DNA from: Mogibacterium kristiansenii
GTDB lineage: Bacteria; Bacillota; Clostridia; Peptostreptococcales; Anaerovoracaceae
Assembly: GCF_009695905.1 (NCBI RefSeq)
Contig: NZ_VUNA01000001.1
Location: forward strand, 1 to 64,000
Direction of reading: 5' to 3'
DNA: 64,000 bases
The notes under the pieces are model-generated. The model was given only the letters and a program-made list of their open reading frames with translations, was not told where the DNA came from and did no database searches. The translations under genes were made by a program, and so were the position numbers. Numbering within the stretch: the first letter of the stretch is position 1; each line of letters opens with the position of its first letter. Below are positions 29,590 to 38,727 of this stretch, piece after piece.

Positions 29590-29827
29590 AGACAGAGGCG
29601 GGATCTGCCCCAAGTTCGTATCGCCAGGATTTGATGGAATGCCTGACCGGGTGGTGTTTTTGCCCGGTCGGCACTTCGGACTGGTGGAGGTAAAGGCTCC
29701 TGGGGAGAAGCCGAGAGCTTTGCAGTTATCAAGGCACAGATTATTGGAAAAATTAGGATTCCATACTTACATTCTGGATGGAATCGAGCAAATCGGAGGA
29801 ATTTTAGATGATATACAAGCCACATGA
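29546..29827 (+). CDS. VRR-NUC family nuclease
   Basis: 93 residues from the ATG at 29546 (MREKVIEQKLVQAVKDRGG). VRR-NUC signatures are CPKFVSPGFDGMPDRVVFLP with the catalytic Asp, and GLVEVKAPG with E-x-K. Phage VRR-NUC proteins are Holliday-junction or flap nucleases of the replication module. It overlaps both neighbours. Confidence 0.88.
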   Translation: MREKVIEQKLVQAVKDRGGICPKFVSPGFDGMPDRVVFLPGRHFGLVEVKAPGEKPRALQLSRHRLLEKLGFHTYILDGIEQIGGILDDIQAT

Positions 29828-31184
29828 GTATCAGAAATATGCAATCGAATTTATAAAGCAGCATCCCATTGCAGCCATATTACTTGATATGGGTATGGGA
29901 AAAACAAGTATTGTGTGTACGGCCATCAATGACCTTCTGTATGACAGCTTTGAGATTTCTAAGGTGCTAATTATCGCACCATTACGAGTTGCCAGAAATA
30001 CATGGTCAGATGAGATTGAAAAGTGGGATCACCTGCATGGCCTTCGTTATTCCATCGTAGTGGGAACGGCGGCTGAGAGAAAAAAGGCATTGGCAGCGGA
30101 TGCGGATATTTTCATTATCAATCGGGAAAATGTTCCCTGGCTTATTGAGGATAGTGGGTATCCCTTTGACTACGACATGCTGGTTGTGGATGAGCTTTCA
30201 TCCTTTAAGAACTGGCAGGCAAAACGCTTTAAGTCACTGATGAAGGTGAGACCTAAGGTGAAGAGAGTTGTGGGGCTTACCGGTACACCTTCCAGCAATG
30301 GACTGATGGATCTGTTTGCTGAGTTCAAGCTTTTGGATATGGGAGAGCGACTGGGGAGGTTTATCAGTCAGTATCGACTAGATTTCTTTAAGCCAGATCG
30401 CATGAATGGTCCGATTGTTTATACCTATAAGCTGTTACCAGGAGCTGAGGAACGCATTTACAACAAGATCTCAGATATCACCATTTCCATGAAGGGAACG
30501 GATTACCTGGAAATGCCTAAACTGATCAGCACCGAGTACATGGTGCATCTGGATCCTGATGAAAAGGAAAAGTATGAGGCACTCAAAAATGAGCTGGTGC
30601 TGCAACTCCCTGGTGGAGAGATTACAGCTGCCAATGCCGCTTCATTATCCGGGAAGTTATGCCAACTTGCCAATGGTGCCATTTACGATGATGACGGTTC
30701 AGTGAATGTCTTTCATGACAAGAAGTTGGATGCATTGGAGGATCTGATCGAAGCAGCTAATGGAAAACCTGTCATGGTGGCCTATTGGTTTAAGCATGAT
30801 CTGGCAAGAATCATTGAGCGACTGACCAAGCTGGGCGTGAACTTTCAGAAGATTGATTCGGATGCCAGTATCAAAGCATGGAATGCAGGGGAGCTTCAGG
30901 TAGGTCTGATCCATCCAGCCTCTGCAGGTCATGGATTAAATCTTATGAGCGGTGGCAACGTGATAGTGTGGTTTGGACTTACCTGGAGCCTTGAGCTATA
31001 TCAACAGACGGTTGCAAGACTCTGGCGGCAGGGACAGACGGAAAAGACTGTTTCCATTATTCACATCGTGACAGAAGGCACTGTGGATCAGAGAATCCTG
31101 AAAGCTTTGGAAGCAAAGGACAGCACACAGGCCGCACTGATTGATGCAGTGAAGGCAGAGGTAGGTGATGCCTGTGGCAACTAA
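29808..31184 (+). CDS. SNF2-type DEAD/DEAH helicase
   Basis: 458 residues. Walker A is ILLDMGMGKTSI, motif II VVDELSS, motif III LTGTPSSNG, and motifs V and VI are PASAGHGLNLM and QQTVARLWRQGQ. It is a compact phage version of the SNF2 family, likely remodelling branched DNA with the VRR-NUC protein, whose gene it overlaps by 20 bp. Confidence 0.93.
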   Translation: MIYKPHEYQKYAIEFIKQHPIAAILLDMGMGKTSIVCTAINDLLYDSFEISKVLIIAPLRVARNTWSDEIEKWDHLHGLRYSIVVGTAAERKKALAADADIFIINRENVPWLIEDSGYPFDYDMLVVDELSSFKNWQAKRFKSLMKVRPKVKRVVGLTGTPSSNGLMDLFAEFKLLDMGERLGRFISQYRLDFFKPDRMNGPIVYTYKLLPGAEERIYNKISDITISMKGTDYLEMPKLISTEYMVHLDPDEKEKYEALKNELVLQLPGGEITAANAASLSGKLCQLANGAIYDDDGSVNVFHDKKLDALEDLIEAANGKPVMVAYWFKHDLARIIERLTKLGVNFQKIDSDASIKAWNAGELQVGLIHPASAGHGLNLMSGGNVIVWFGLTWSLELYQQTVARLWRQGQTEKTVSIIHIVTEGTVDQRILKALEAKDSTQAALIDAVKAEVGDACGN

Positions 31185-31416
31185 GAATCTGGCAGAGGAT
31201 CCTTATGAGAGACTGGCCAATGCCATTATCTTAAGTGCTGTTTCGGATTACCGGGCAGCGCTTCGAAGAATTAAGAAAAGTCCAGACAATCATTTGGCAA
31301 TCGACGAAGCCTTGCAGATTGAGAAGTTCTTTCGAGGTTCCTGGTATCAGTGTCTCACATCTGTGGACGGGGATTTCTTGATCAGCAAGCTTCAGGAGGA
31401 AATCCGAGGGAAATAA
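31168..31416 (+). CDS. Small hypothetical phage protein
   Basis: 82 residues from the ATG at 31168, with GAGGT in the end of the helicase gene as ribosome site. Basic N-terminus, then ERLANAIILSAVSDYRAALR and KSPDNHLAIDEALQIEKFFR, all helical. Often found at this place in clostridial phages; no known function. Confidence 0.65.
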   Translation: MPVATKNLAEDPYERLANAIILSAVSDYRAALRRIKKSPDNHLAIDEALQIEKFFRGSWYQCLTSVDGDFLISKLQEEIRGK

Positions 31417-31435
31417 AAATTTTCGGAGGTAGATT

Positions 31436-31879
31436 ATGAACGCAAAAGAGTATTTGAGCCAGGCTTTTAAAATCGATAATGATATCAACAGTAAGCTGGA
31501 GCAGGTAGCTGCTTTAAGGGAGCTTGCCATCAAAGCAACCAGCACCATTTCCGATATGCCTGGCAGTCCAAACAGAAATATTCACAAGATGGAAGATGCC
31601 ATCGTTAAGCTGACGGATCTGGAAGCAGAGCTGAATGCGGATATCAATGAGCTGGCATCCTTGAAGGTGGATATTACCCATGTGATTAAGAAGGTAGATA
31701 GCAGACAGGAACGAAATGTTCTGGAAAAAAGATACCTTTGCTACGAGACCTGGGAGCAGATCTCCGTGGATATGGGTTACAGCATCCAGCACACATTCCG
31801 TATTCACGATCAGGGCTTGCAGAAAGTGGATGAGATTCTAAAACATGAGAGTTCATGTGATAGAATGAGAGTTACCTAA
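31436..31879 (+). CDS. DUF1492/ArpU-like late transcription regulator
   Basis: 147 residues. N-terminal coiled-coil (YLSQAFKIDNDINSKLEQVA...) followed by a sigma region 4-like HTH: RNVLEKRYLCYETWEQISVD, MGYSIQHTFRIHDQGLQKVD. This architecture is typical of DUF1492/ArpU proteins placed just before the packaging genes, thought to turn on late genes. Confidence 0.8.
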   Translation: MNAKEYLSQAFKIDNDINSKLEQVAALRELAIKATSTISDMPGSPNRNIHKMEDAIVKLTDLEAELNADINELASLKVDITHVIKKVDSRQERNVLEKRYLCYETWEQISVDMGYSIQHTFRIHDQGLQKVDEILKHESSCDRMRVT

Positions 31880-31916
31880 TGTGTTATTGTTATAATGCGG
31901 AAAGCAAAATGGAACA

Positions 31917-31954
31917 AGGCCTTGAGAGAGAAATCTCCCAGGGCTTTTGTTGTA
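31917..31954 (+). terminator. Hairpin with T-run before the HNH gene
   Basis: GCCTTGAGAGA / TCTCCCAGGGC stem (G-U pairs, one mismatch) followed by TTTTGTTG. It separates early from late genes and may be a site of antitermination. Confidence 0.55.
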
Positions 31955-31971
31955 GGAAGGAAGTGAAGCAC

Positions 31972-32331
31972 ATGCCTTACAGAAGCAATGTGCCATGCAA
32001 GCATCCGGGCTGTGCCAAGCTGATTCCTCATGGACAGATGTATTGTGAGGAACATCAAAGCCTGCATCGGAATGATCGTGCCTCTGCTTGTGAGAGAGGA
32101 TACGGTGCCAGATGGCAGCGGGAACGAAAGAAGTTCCTGGACACGCATCCATTTTGCGTAAAGTGCTATGAGGAAGGTAAGCTTACCAAGGCGTCAGTCG
32201 TGGATCATATCATTCCACATCGTGGAGATCAAAAGCTCTTTTGGGATCGTGGTAACTGGCAGCCTTTGTGCGAGCATTGCCATAATGTAAAGACCATGAC
32301 GGAAGATCGGTACAAAGAATACAAATTCTGA
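31972..32331 (+). CDS. HNH endonuclease of the packaging module
   Basis: 119 residues from the ATG at 31972 (MPYRSNVPCKHPGCAKLIP). N-terminal zinc-binding cysteines (CKHPGC, then MYCEEH), then FCVKCYEEGK and the HNH core VVDHIIPHRGD...NWQPLCEHCHNVKTM. In HK97-type phages this protein works with terminase to cut cos ends. It lies directly before terS. Confidence 0.92.
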   Translation: MPYRSNVPCKHPGCAKLIPHGQMYCEEHQSLHRNDRASACERGYGARWQRERKKFLDTHPFCVKCYEEGKLTKASVVDHIIPHRGDQKLFWDRGNWQPLCEHCHNVKTMTEDRYKEYKF

Positions 32332-32337
32332 CGATGG

Positions 32338-32395
32338 GGTAGGGGCGGTCGAAATCTCTGGAAGCTATAGGCTCCAAGACCGGCGCCCCCTCTTC
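32338..32395 (+). other. Candidate cos/packaging region
   Basis: Between HNH and terS, GGGGCGGTC and GACCGGCGCCCC form an imperfect GC-rich inverted repeat around CGAAATCTCTGG and CTCCAAGA. The position is where HK97-type cos phages keep their cohesive-end site. Identification rests on position and symmetry only. Confidence 0.45.
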
Positions 32396-32446
32396 TGTGC
32401 AAAATCGCGAAATGAAAAATGAAATCTGGGGAAAGGAGGGATTCCG

Positions 32447-32917
32447 ATGGCAGGTAGAAAACCTAAGCCAACAGCAGTAAAAAAGCTGGAAGGCAATCCG
32501 GGAAAAAGAAAACTGAATACGAAAGAGCCGATGCCAGGTAAGGGAATGCCCGACTGTCCAAAGTGGCTATTACCTGAAGCAAAGGAAGAATGGAACAGAC
32601 TCTGTGAAAAACTAAATCAGATGGGTGTTCTTACGGATATAGACAGAGCTGCATTTGCTGCTTACTGTCAGTCATATGCAAGATGGAAAGAGGCTCAGGA
32701 GCATATCGATTCTGAGGGTGCAACCTATGAGACAGAAAACGGTATGCAACGACCTAATCCTTATGTGGCTATCTGCAATACAGAACAGAGACTTATGATG
32801 TCAGCTGCGTCAGAGTTTGGACTTACACCTTCTGCAAGATCAAGAATCATGGCAGCATCATCTGCAAATAAAAATGATGTTGATGAGATGGAGGCTTTAC
32901 TTGGGGGTGATTCTTAA
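32447..32917 (+). CDS. terS: Terminase small subunit, P27 family
   Basis: 156 residues. MAGRKPKPTAVKKLEGNPGK is the P27-family basic start. The rest is helical (PKWLLPEAKEEWNRLCEKLN..., AAFAAYCQSYARWKEA, LGLT-like FGLTPSARSRI). It recognises the packaging site and recruits TerL. GGAAAGGAGG precedes it; it overlaps terL by 1 bp. Confidence 0.92.
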   Translation: MAGRKPKPTAVKKLEGNPGKRKLNTKEPMPGKGMPDCPKWLLPEAKEEWNRLCEKLNQMGVLTDIDRAAFAAYCQSYARWKEAQEHIDSEGATYETENGMQRPNPYVAICNTEQRLMMSAASEFGLTPSARSRIMAASSANKNDVDEMEALLGGDS

Positions 32918-34542
32918 TGGCAAAGGAACCGAGACCAAAGGGATATCCAAAGCTTAAGAATTACAAACCTTCTCAGTTTATGCTTCCTACTTCTCATTAT
33001 GATAAGAAAAAAGCAGACAGGGCGGTTACTTTTATTGAGAACCTTTGTCACACAAAAGGCAAATGGGCGGGAACACCATTCTGGCTATTACCGTGGCAGG
33101 AACAACTGATAAGAGATATTTTTGGAATTGTAAAACCTGATGGAAACAGGCAGTTCCGTACTGCATTTGTGGAAATATGTAAGAAAGTAGGAAAGAGCGA
33201 ATTAGCAGCAGCTGTCGCTCTTTATTTATTGTATGCGGATAATGAACCTTCAGCTGAAGTATATGGAGCAGCTGCAGACAGGCAACAGGCTTCCATTGTT
33301 TTTGACGTAGCAAAGCAGATGGTTGAGATGTCACCAGCTCTGATGAAACGTTCAAAGCTGATGGCGGCAACCAAGAGAATTGTCAATTATGGCAACGCCG
33401 GTTATTACCAAGTGCTGTCAGCAGAGGTTGGTGGTAAACACGGATTTTCAGTAAGTGGCTTGGTGTTTGATGAAATCCATACCCAGCCAAATAGGCAGCT
33501 ATATGATGTCCTTACCAAGGGCTCATCAGATGCAAGGCAGAATCCGCTTCATTTTATTATTACGACTGCAGGTAATGACAGACATTCGATTGCTTTTGAG
33601 TTGCATACCAAGGCTGTTGATATCTTGGAAGGCAGGCGAGTGGATCCTACTTTTTATCCTGTGGTTTATGGACTAAAGGATGATGAAGATTGGGAGGATG
33701 AAGCAAATTGGTACAAGGTCAATCCTTCCCTTGGATATACGGTTGATATCGAAAGACTTCGTGACGCATACCGTGAAGCAAAGCAGAATCCAGCCGATGA
33801 AATCACATTCAAGTGGCTTCGTATGAATATGTGGGTATCAAGCACAACAGCATGGATCCCTGATGCAATCTATATGAGAGGCAATGAGTCGATTGACATG
33901 GATGCTCTGGAAGGAAGAGACTGTTATGCAGGTTTGGACTTATCCAGTACAGGTGATATTACAGCTCTGGTGCTGATGTTTCCACCAAGGGATATGACAG
34001 AGAAGTACATTGTGCTTCCATTCTTTTGGGTGCCGGAAGATACGATACCAAGAAGAGTTAAAGCCAATTCCGTTCCTTATGATGTGTGGGAAAAGCAGGG
34101 GTATATCTTAGCAACTGAGGGTAATGTCATTCACTATGATTTTATCGAGAAATTTATTTATGACCTGGCTGAGAAATATCACATCTTGGAAATAGCGGTG
34201 GATAGATGGAATGCGACACAGATGATTCAGAACTTAGAGGGCGAGGGATTTACCATTGTTCCTTTTGGTCAGGGATTTTCTTCAATGTCAGCTCCTACGA
34301 AAGAGTTCTACAGACTTTTGATGGAAGGACAGATTATTCACGGAGGACATCCGGTACTTAGGTGGATGGCAGGTAATGTAGTGATTGACACAGATCCTGC
34401 TGGCAATATCAAAGTTACCAAGGCTAAGTCAAAAGAGAAGATAGATGGTATTGTTGCTGCGATTATGGCTCTTGATAGATGTATCCGTCAGGAAGGTCAG
34501 AGTGGTAGCGTTTACGATGAGAGAGGATTATTGGTGTTTTAA
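32917..34542 (+). CDS. terL: Terminase large subunit
   Basis: 541 residues, usual for HK97-type TerL. The ATPase has Walker A EICKKVGKSELAA (about 87-99) and Walker B GLVFDEIHTQ (about 180). The RNase H-like nuclease has AGLDLSSTGDIT (Asp about 341), AVDRWNATQM (Asp about 428) and a C-terminal KIDGIVAAIMALDR. It cuts and pumps DNA into proheads with the portal protein. Confidence 0.95.
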   Translation: MAKEPRPKGYPKLKNYKPSQFMLPTSHYDKKKADRAVTFIENLCHTKGKWAGTPFWLLPWQEQLIRDIFGIVKPDGNRQFRTAFVEICKKVGKSELAAAVALYLLYADNEPSAEVYGAAADRQQASIVFDVAKQMVEMSPALMKRSKLMAATKRIVNYGNAGYYQVLSAEVGGKHGFSVSGLVFDEIHTQPNRQLYDVLTKGSSDARQNPLHFIITTAGNDRHSIAFELHTKAVDILEGRRVDPTFYPVVYGLKDDEDWEDEANWYKVNPSLGYTVDIERLRDAYREAKQNPADEITFKWLRMNMWVSSTTAWIPDAIYMRGNESIDMDALEGRDCYAGLDLSSTGDITALVLMFPPRDMTEKYIVLPFFWVPEDTIPRRVKANSVPYDVWEKQGYILATEGNVIHYDFIEKFIYDLAEKYHILEIAVDRWNATQMIQNLEGEGFTIVPFGQGFSSMSAPTKEFYRLLMEGQIIHGGHPVLRWMAGNVVIDTDPAGNIKVTKAKSKEKIDGIVAAIMALDRCIRQEGQSGSVYDERGLLVF

Positions 34543-34543
34543 G

Positions 34544-34651
34544 ATGAAGGGAATTATCGCAGGAGTTCTTATAGTGATTGTTGGTGTAATTGCTCTAGCG
34601 GTTACAGGATTCATACAGATAGTAAGAGCCTGGAGCGATATTTTCAGATAA
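34544..34651 (+). CDS. Small membrane peptide between TerL and portal (35 residues)
   Basis: ATG 1 bp after the TerL stop. MKGIIAGVLIVIVGVIALAV is one hydrophobic helix, followed by TGFIQIVRAWSDIFR. Small membrane proteins in this place are frequent in clostridial phages; function unknown. Confidence 0.55.
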   Translation: MKGIIAGVLIVIVGVIALAVTGFIQIVRAWSDIFR

Positions 34652-34660
34652 GGAGGCTTT

Positions 34661-36025
34661 ATGGGATTTTTCAGTAGCATATTTCGTGGAAGAGATGCTC
34701 CCACAGATAGAACTTCCGGCAGTGCGTATTCATTCTTTATGGGTGGAAGTACTTCTGGAAAAAGAGTAAATGAAAGAACAGCGATGCAGATGACGGCGGT
34801 GTACTCCTGTGTGAGGATATTGTCGGAGGCGGTGGCCGGACTTCCTTTACAGTTTTACAGATATACAGCAGATGGTGGTAAGGAAAAGGCGGTGGATCAT
34901 CCGCTTTATTTTTTACTCCATGATGAACCAAATCCGGAAATGACAAGCTTTGTGTTCCGTGAGACTTTGATGACACATTTGCTTTTGTGGGGGAATGCGT
35001 ACAGTCAGATTATTCGAAATGCAAGGGGCGAGATTATTGCACTTTATCCGTTGATGCCGGACAGGATGACGGTAAATCGGGATGGGGATGGACAACTTTA
35101 TTATGAGTATTACATGAATACAGAGGATGCTCATACCATGAAGGGTACAACGGTGATATTACAGCCTCACGATGTATTGCACATTCCGGGATTAGGGTTC
35201 GATGGTCTTGTAGGCTACAGTCCTATCGCAATGGCAAAGAATGCGATTGGTATGGCGATAGCCTGTGAAGAGTATGGCGCAAAATTTTTTGCAAATGGTG
35301 CAGCTCCATCTGGTGTATTAGAGCATCCGGGAACGATTAAAGATCCAAGTCGTGTGAGAGAATCATGGCAGGCAACCTTTGGTGGTTCTGCTAATGCTAA
35401 CAAGGTGGCGGTATTGGAAGAAGGTATGAAGTACACACCGATTTCCATTAGCCCGAATGAAGCACAGTTTTTGGAAACAAGAAAATTTCAGATTGATGAG
35501 ATAGCTCGAATTTTTAGGGTACCACCTCACATGGTCGGTGACTTGGAGAAATCGAGCTTTTCTAATATTGAGCAGCAGTCACTTGAATTTGTGAAATATA
35601 CTTTGGATCCCTGGGTGGCAAGATGGGAGCAGGCTATGGTCAGAGCTCTTCTTACTCAGGAAGAGAAGAAGACATATTTCTTTAAGTTCAATGTAGACGG
35701 CTTACTCAGAGGTGATTACCAGAGCCGAATGAACGGTTATGCAACAGCAAGGCAGAACGGCTGGATGTCAGCGAATGATATCCGTGAGCTTGAAAATCTT
35801 GATCGCATTCCAGCTGAGGCCGGCGGTGATTTGTATCTCATCAATGGAAATATGACAAAGCTGGAGGATGCAGGAATATTTGCTACAGGTGCATCCGAAT
35901 CTACTACTGAGCCGGAAGAGAATCAGAAGAGTAGAGGGCAGCCTGGCAGAACAAGAAACAAAAGCAAAGCTGAGAAGGTACTTGAACACTTGAGTGCTGA
36001 GGGCTTTGGAAAGGATGGTAGTTAA
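34661..36025 (+). CDS. HK97-family portal protein
   Basis: 454 residues. Typical motifs are SAYSFFMGG...ERTAMQMTAVYSCVRILSEA, LLLWGNAYSQI, ALYPLMPDRM, and FRVPPHMVGDLEKSSFSNIE. The 12-mer forms the DNA entry ring of the capsid. A Lys/Arg-rich tail (GQPGRTRNKSKAEK) ends the protein. It overlaps the protease by 1 bp. Confidence 0.94.
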   Translation: MGFFSSIFRGRDAPTDRTSGSAYSFFMGGSTSGKRVNERTAMQMTAVYSCVRILSEAVAGLPLQFYRYTADGGKEKAVDHPLYFLLHDEPNPEMTSFVFRETLMTHLLLWGNAYSQIIRNARGEIIALYPLMPDRMTVNRDGDGQLYYEYYMNTEDAHTMKGTTVILQPHDVLHIPGLGFDGLVGYSPIAMAKNAIGMAIACEEYGAKFFANGAAPSGVLEHPGTIKDPSRVRESWQATFGGSANANKVAVLEEGMKYTPISISPNEAQFLETRKFQIDEIARIFRVPPHMVGDLEKSSFSNIEQQSLEFVKYTLDPWVARWEQAMVRALLTQEEKKTYFFKFNVDGLLRGDYQSRMNGYATARQNGWMSANDIRELENLDRIPAEAGGDLYLINGNMTKLEDAGIFATGASESTTEPEENQKSRGQPGRTRNKSKAEKVLEHLSAEGFGKDGS

Positions 36026-36771
36026 TGAAGAGGAAATTTTGGAACTGGATACAGAACCAGGATGAGGGCGAACTCGAATCGAGGACGCTCTTTTTGAATG
36101 GAGAAATTTCAGATGAAACCTGGTACGGGGATGAGGTTACTCCAAAGCTTTTCAAAGATGAGCTGAACATGGGTAAGGGTCCGATTTCAGTCTGGATCAA
36201 CAGCCCCGGCGGGGATGTGTTTGCTGCAGCTCAGATTTACAACATGCTGATGGATTATCCATACGATGTGGCAGTCAAGATTGACGGACTTGCAGCTTCT
36301 GCGGCATCCGTGATTGCAATGGCTGGAACTACGGTGGAAATGAGTCCTGTTGCAATGATGATGATTCACAATCCTGCGACGATCGCAATCGGAGATTCTG
36401 AGGAAATGAAGAAGGCGGTAAAGATGCTGGACGAAGTGAAGGAATCCATTATGAATGCTTATGAGATCAAGACTGGTCTTGCAAGAGACAAGATTTCAAA
36501 GCTTATGGATGCTGAGAGCTGGTTCAATGCGAAAAAGGCAGTGGAGCTTGGCTTTGCAGATAAAATCCTGTTCGCTGACGGACAGGGGGATGTAACTAAT
36601 GACGCTGGTGAGGGGATTGCGGTTAGCGATGAGATGAGTGCTCCTGTGATGTTTTCCAGACAGGCGGTTATGAATTCCATGCTTTCCAAACTGATTCCAC
36701 CTAAGAAGCCAGTAGAGAAGCGTACTCCGGTAGAACAGCTGGAGAAGAGACTGAGCTTGTTATCGCATTGA
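36025..36771 (+). CDS. ClpP-like prohead protease
   Basis: 248 residues. The S14 fold shows WINSPGGDVFAAAQIYNML, the Ser nucleophile in DGLAASAASVIAMAG (about 93), His in MMMIHNPA (about 114), and Asp near SKLMDAESWFNAKKA (about 160). It processes capsid and scaffold during head maturation. The N-terminus has FWNWIQNQDEGELESRTLFL, usual for phage members. Confidence 0.93.
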   Translation: MKRKFWNWIQNQDEGELESRTLFLNGEISDETWYGDEVTPKLFKDELNMGKGPISVWINSPGGDVFAAAQIYNMLMDYPYDVAVKIDGLAASAASVIAMAGTTVEMSPVAMMMIHNPATIAIGDSEEMKKAVKMLDEVKESIMNAYEIKTGLARDKISKLMDAESWFNAKKAVELGFADKILFADGQGDVTNDAGEGIAVSDEMSAPVMFSRQAVMNSMLSKLIPPKKPVEKRTPVEQLEKRLSLLSH

Positions 36772-36810
36772 TAGCAGGCTTTTTTAGTACAGAAAATGGA
36801 GGATTTTCAA

Positions 36811-38031
36811 ATGAGTAAGATTTTAGAATTAAGAGAGAAAAGAGCAAAGGCATGGGATGCTGCAAAGCAGTTTCTTGATGCCAAGAGAGGTGCAGACGGT
36901 ATGCTCTCCGAGGAAGATACTGCGACCTACGACAAGATGGAGCAGGATGTTATGAATCTTGGTAAGGAGATTGAGAGACTGGAGAGACAGGTTGCCATTG
37001 ATGCAGAACTTTCCAAGGCTACCAGCACTCCGCTTACCGGAAAGCCGGGTGCAAAGATGGGTAAAGATGAAACTGAAAAGACAGGACGTGCTTCTGATGA
37101 GTATAAGGGTTCGTTCTGGAATGCGATGAGAGTAAAGGCTCCTATGCCTTCTGTACTCAATGCCCTTCAGGAAGGTACTGACTCTGAGGGCGGCTATCTT
37201 GTACCTGATGAGTTTGAGAGAACTCTGGTGGAAGCACTTGAGGAAGAGAACGTATTCCGTACGCTTGCCCATGTGATTCGTACTTCCAGCGGTGACCGTA
37301 AGATTCCGGTTGTGGCATCCAAGGGTTCTGCAAGCTGGGTAGATGAAGAGGGTGCTTATCAGGAATCTGATGATGCATTCAGCCAGGTATCTATCGGTGC
37401 TTACAAGCTTGGTACCATGATTAAGGTTTCCGAGGAGCTTCTTGCTGACAGTGTCTTTGACCTTGAGGCATATATCTCTAAGGAATTTGCAAGACGTATC
37501 GGTGCAAGAGAGGAAGAGTCCTTCTTCAATGGCGATGGCAAGGGCAAGCCGCTTGGTATTCTTGCAGCAACCGGTGGTGCTGAGGTTGGTGTGACTGCAG
37601 CTTCTGCAACTGCCATTACTGCAGATGAAGTGATTGATCTCTTCTACAGCCTGAAGGCGCCTTACCGTAAGAATGCGGTTTGGGTACTGAATGATGCTAC
37701 TGTGAAGCAGATCCGCAAGCTTAAGGATTCTACCGGTCAGTATTTATGGCAGCCTTCTCTGGTTGCAGGTACTCCGGACACGATCCTTGGCAGACCTGTG
37801 AAGACTTCTGCATTTATGCCTACTACGGCAGCCGGTGCAAAGACTATCGCCTTCGGTGATTTCAAGTATTACTGGATTGCAGACCGTCAGGGCAGAACCT
37901 TCAAGAAGCTGTCCGAGCTTTATGCTGCGAATGGTCAGGTCGGATTCATGGGAACTCAGAGAGTCGATGGTAAGCTTATCCTTCCTGAGGCTATCAAGGT
38001 TCTTCAGCAGAAGAGTGGTTCTTCATCATAA
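36811..38031 (+). CDS. Major capsid protein, HK97 fold with N-terminal delta domain
   Basis: 406 residues from the ATG at 36811, 8 bases after GGAGG. Residues 1-105 form the helical delta (scaffold) domain (ILELREKRAKAWDAAKQFLD...). The mature part begins near GSFWNAMRVKAP. HK97 signatures include EGGYLVPDEFE, SSGDRKIPVVA, and the C-terminal FGDFKYYWIADRQG. It is the main head protein, cleaved by the upstream protease. Confidence 0.95.
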   Translation: MSKILELREKRAKAWDAAKQFLDAKRGADGMLSEEDTATYDKMEQDVMNLGKEIERLERQVAIDAELSKATSTPLTGKPGAKMGKDETEKTGRASDEYKGSFWNAMRVKAPMPSVLNALQEGTDSEGGYLVPDEFERTLVEALEEENVFRTLAHVIRTSSGDRKIPVVASKGSASWVDEEGAYQESDDAFSQVSIGAYKLGTMIKVSEELLADSVFDLEAYISKEFARRIGAREEESFFNGDGKGKPLGILAATGGAEVGVTAASATAITADEVIDLFYSLKAPYRKNAVWVLNDATVKQIRKLKDSTGQYLWQPSLVAGTPDTILGRPVKTSAFMPTTAAGAKTIAFGDFKYYWIADRQGRTFKKLSELYAANGQVGFMGTQRVDGKLILPEAIKVLQQKSGSSS

Positions 38032-38047
38032 GTAACTGGTGATTGTG

Positions 38048-38074
38048 GGGAGTCGTGAAATGCGACTCCCTTTT
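38048..38074 (+). terminator. Terminator after the capsid gene
   Basis: GGGAGTCG / CGACTCCC stem with a 7-base loop and TTTTGTG. Weak T-run suggests partial termination, lowering connector gene expression relative to capsid. Confidence 0.65.
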
Positions 38075-38091
38075 GTGTGAGGTGATGTTTG

Positions 38092-38370
38092 ATGGCAGTA
38101 GTTTCATTGGAAGAAATGAAGAATTATCTGCGGGTGGATTTCGATGACGATGATGCACTGCTTGAGGGCATCATTGTTCAGAGTCAGCAGATTTGTATGG
38201 ATGTGGCAAGGTTTACAGACCGTGAAGAGTTTGAAAAACAGTCTGTGAGTAAGATTGCGGTCATGTATGCGGTGGCTTATCTTTATGAGCACCGTGAAGA
38301 TGCAAACCATAAGACTTTGACACTTGGACTAAGGGCTTTGCTTTTTGGAATCAGAGAGCCTGGATTTTGA
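38092..38370 (+). CDS. Head-tail connector protein, gp6-like
   Basis: 92 residues from the ATG at 38092. VSLEEMKNYLRVDFDDDDAL and FIREPGF-like end (FGIREPGF) are typical of the gp6/gp15 DNA-packaging adaptor family. All helical. Binds the portal ring. Confidence 0.88.
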   Translation: MAVVSLEEMKNYLRVDFDDDDALLEGIIVQSQQICMDVARFTDREEFEKQSVSKIAVMYAVAYLYEHREDANHKTLTLGLRALLFGIREPGF

Positions 38371-38383
38371 TGGGAGGTAGCCG

Positions 38384-38725
38384 ATGGACATTGGATTATT
38401 AAATGAGAAGGTTACGTTCCAGAAGAATACTGTGATTACCGATTCTATCGGAAATCATAAGAACGGTTGGGAAGATTTCTATACCTGTCATGCAACGATT
38501 GGCGGTGAGGGTATGGCAAGCTCCAAGGAAAAGGAAGAGGCCGGAACAATTGTGGAAGATGTGGGGATGACGGTAACGATTCGTTACTGTAAAAAAGCAT
38601 CGGAGATTGGTTCCACAACTCACAGGATTGTTTTCAGGGATGAAATCTATGATATCACGAATGTGGATCATATGAATTTCAAGAAGAAAAGTCTGAAATT
38701 AAGCTGTAGGAAAGTGAGGCGGTAA
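38384..38725 (+). CDS. Phage head closure protein
   Basis: 113 residues, beta-rich: MDIGLLNEKVTFQKNTVITD, then TVTIRYCKKASEIGSTTHRI and VFRDEIYDITNVDHMN. The pattern matches SPP1 gp16-type head closure proteins. Located between connector and gp10-like genes. Confidence 0.85.
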   Translation: MDIGLLNEKVTFQKNTVITDSIGNHKNGWEDFYTCHATIGGEGMASSKEKEEAGTIVEDVGMTVTIRYCKKASEIGSTTHRIVFRDEIYDITNVDHMNFKKKSLKLSCRKVRR

Positions 38726-38727
38726 GC

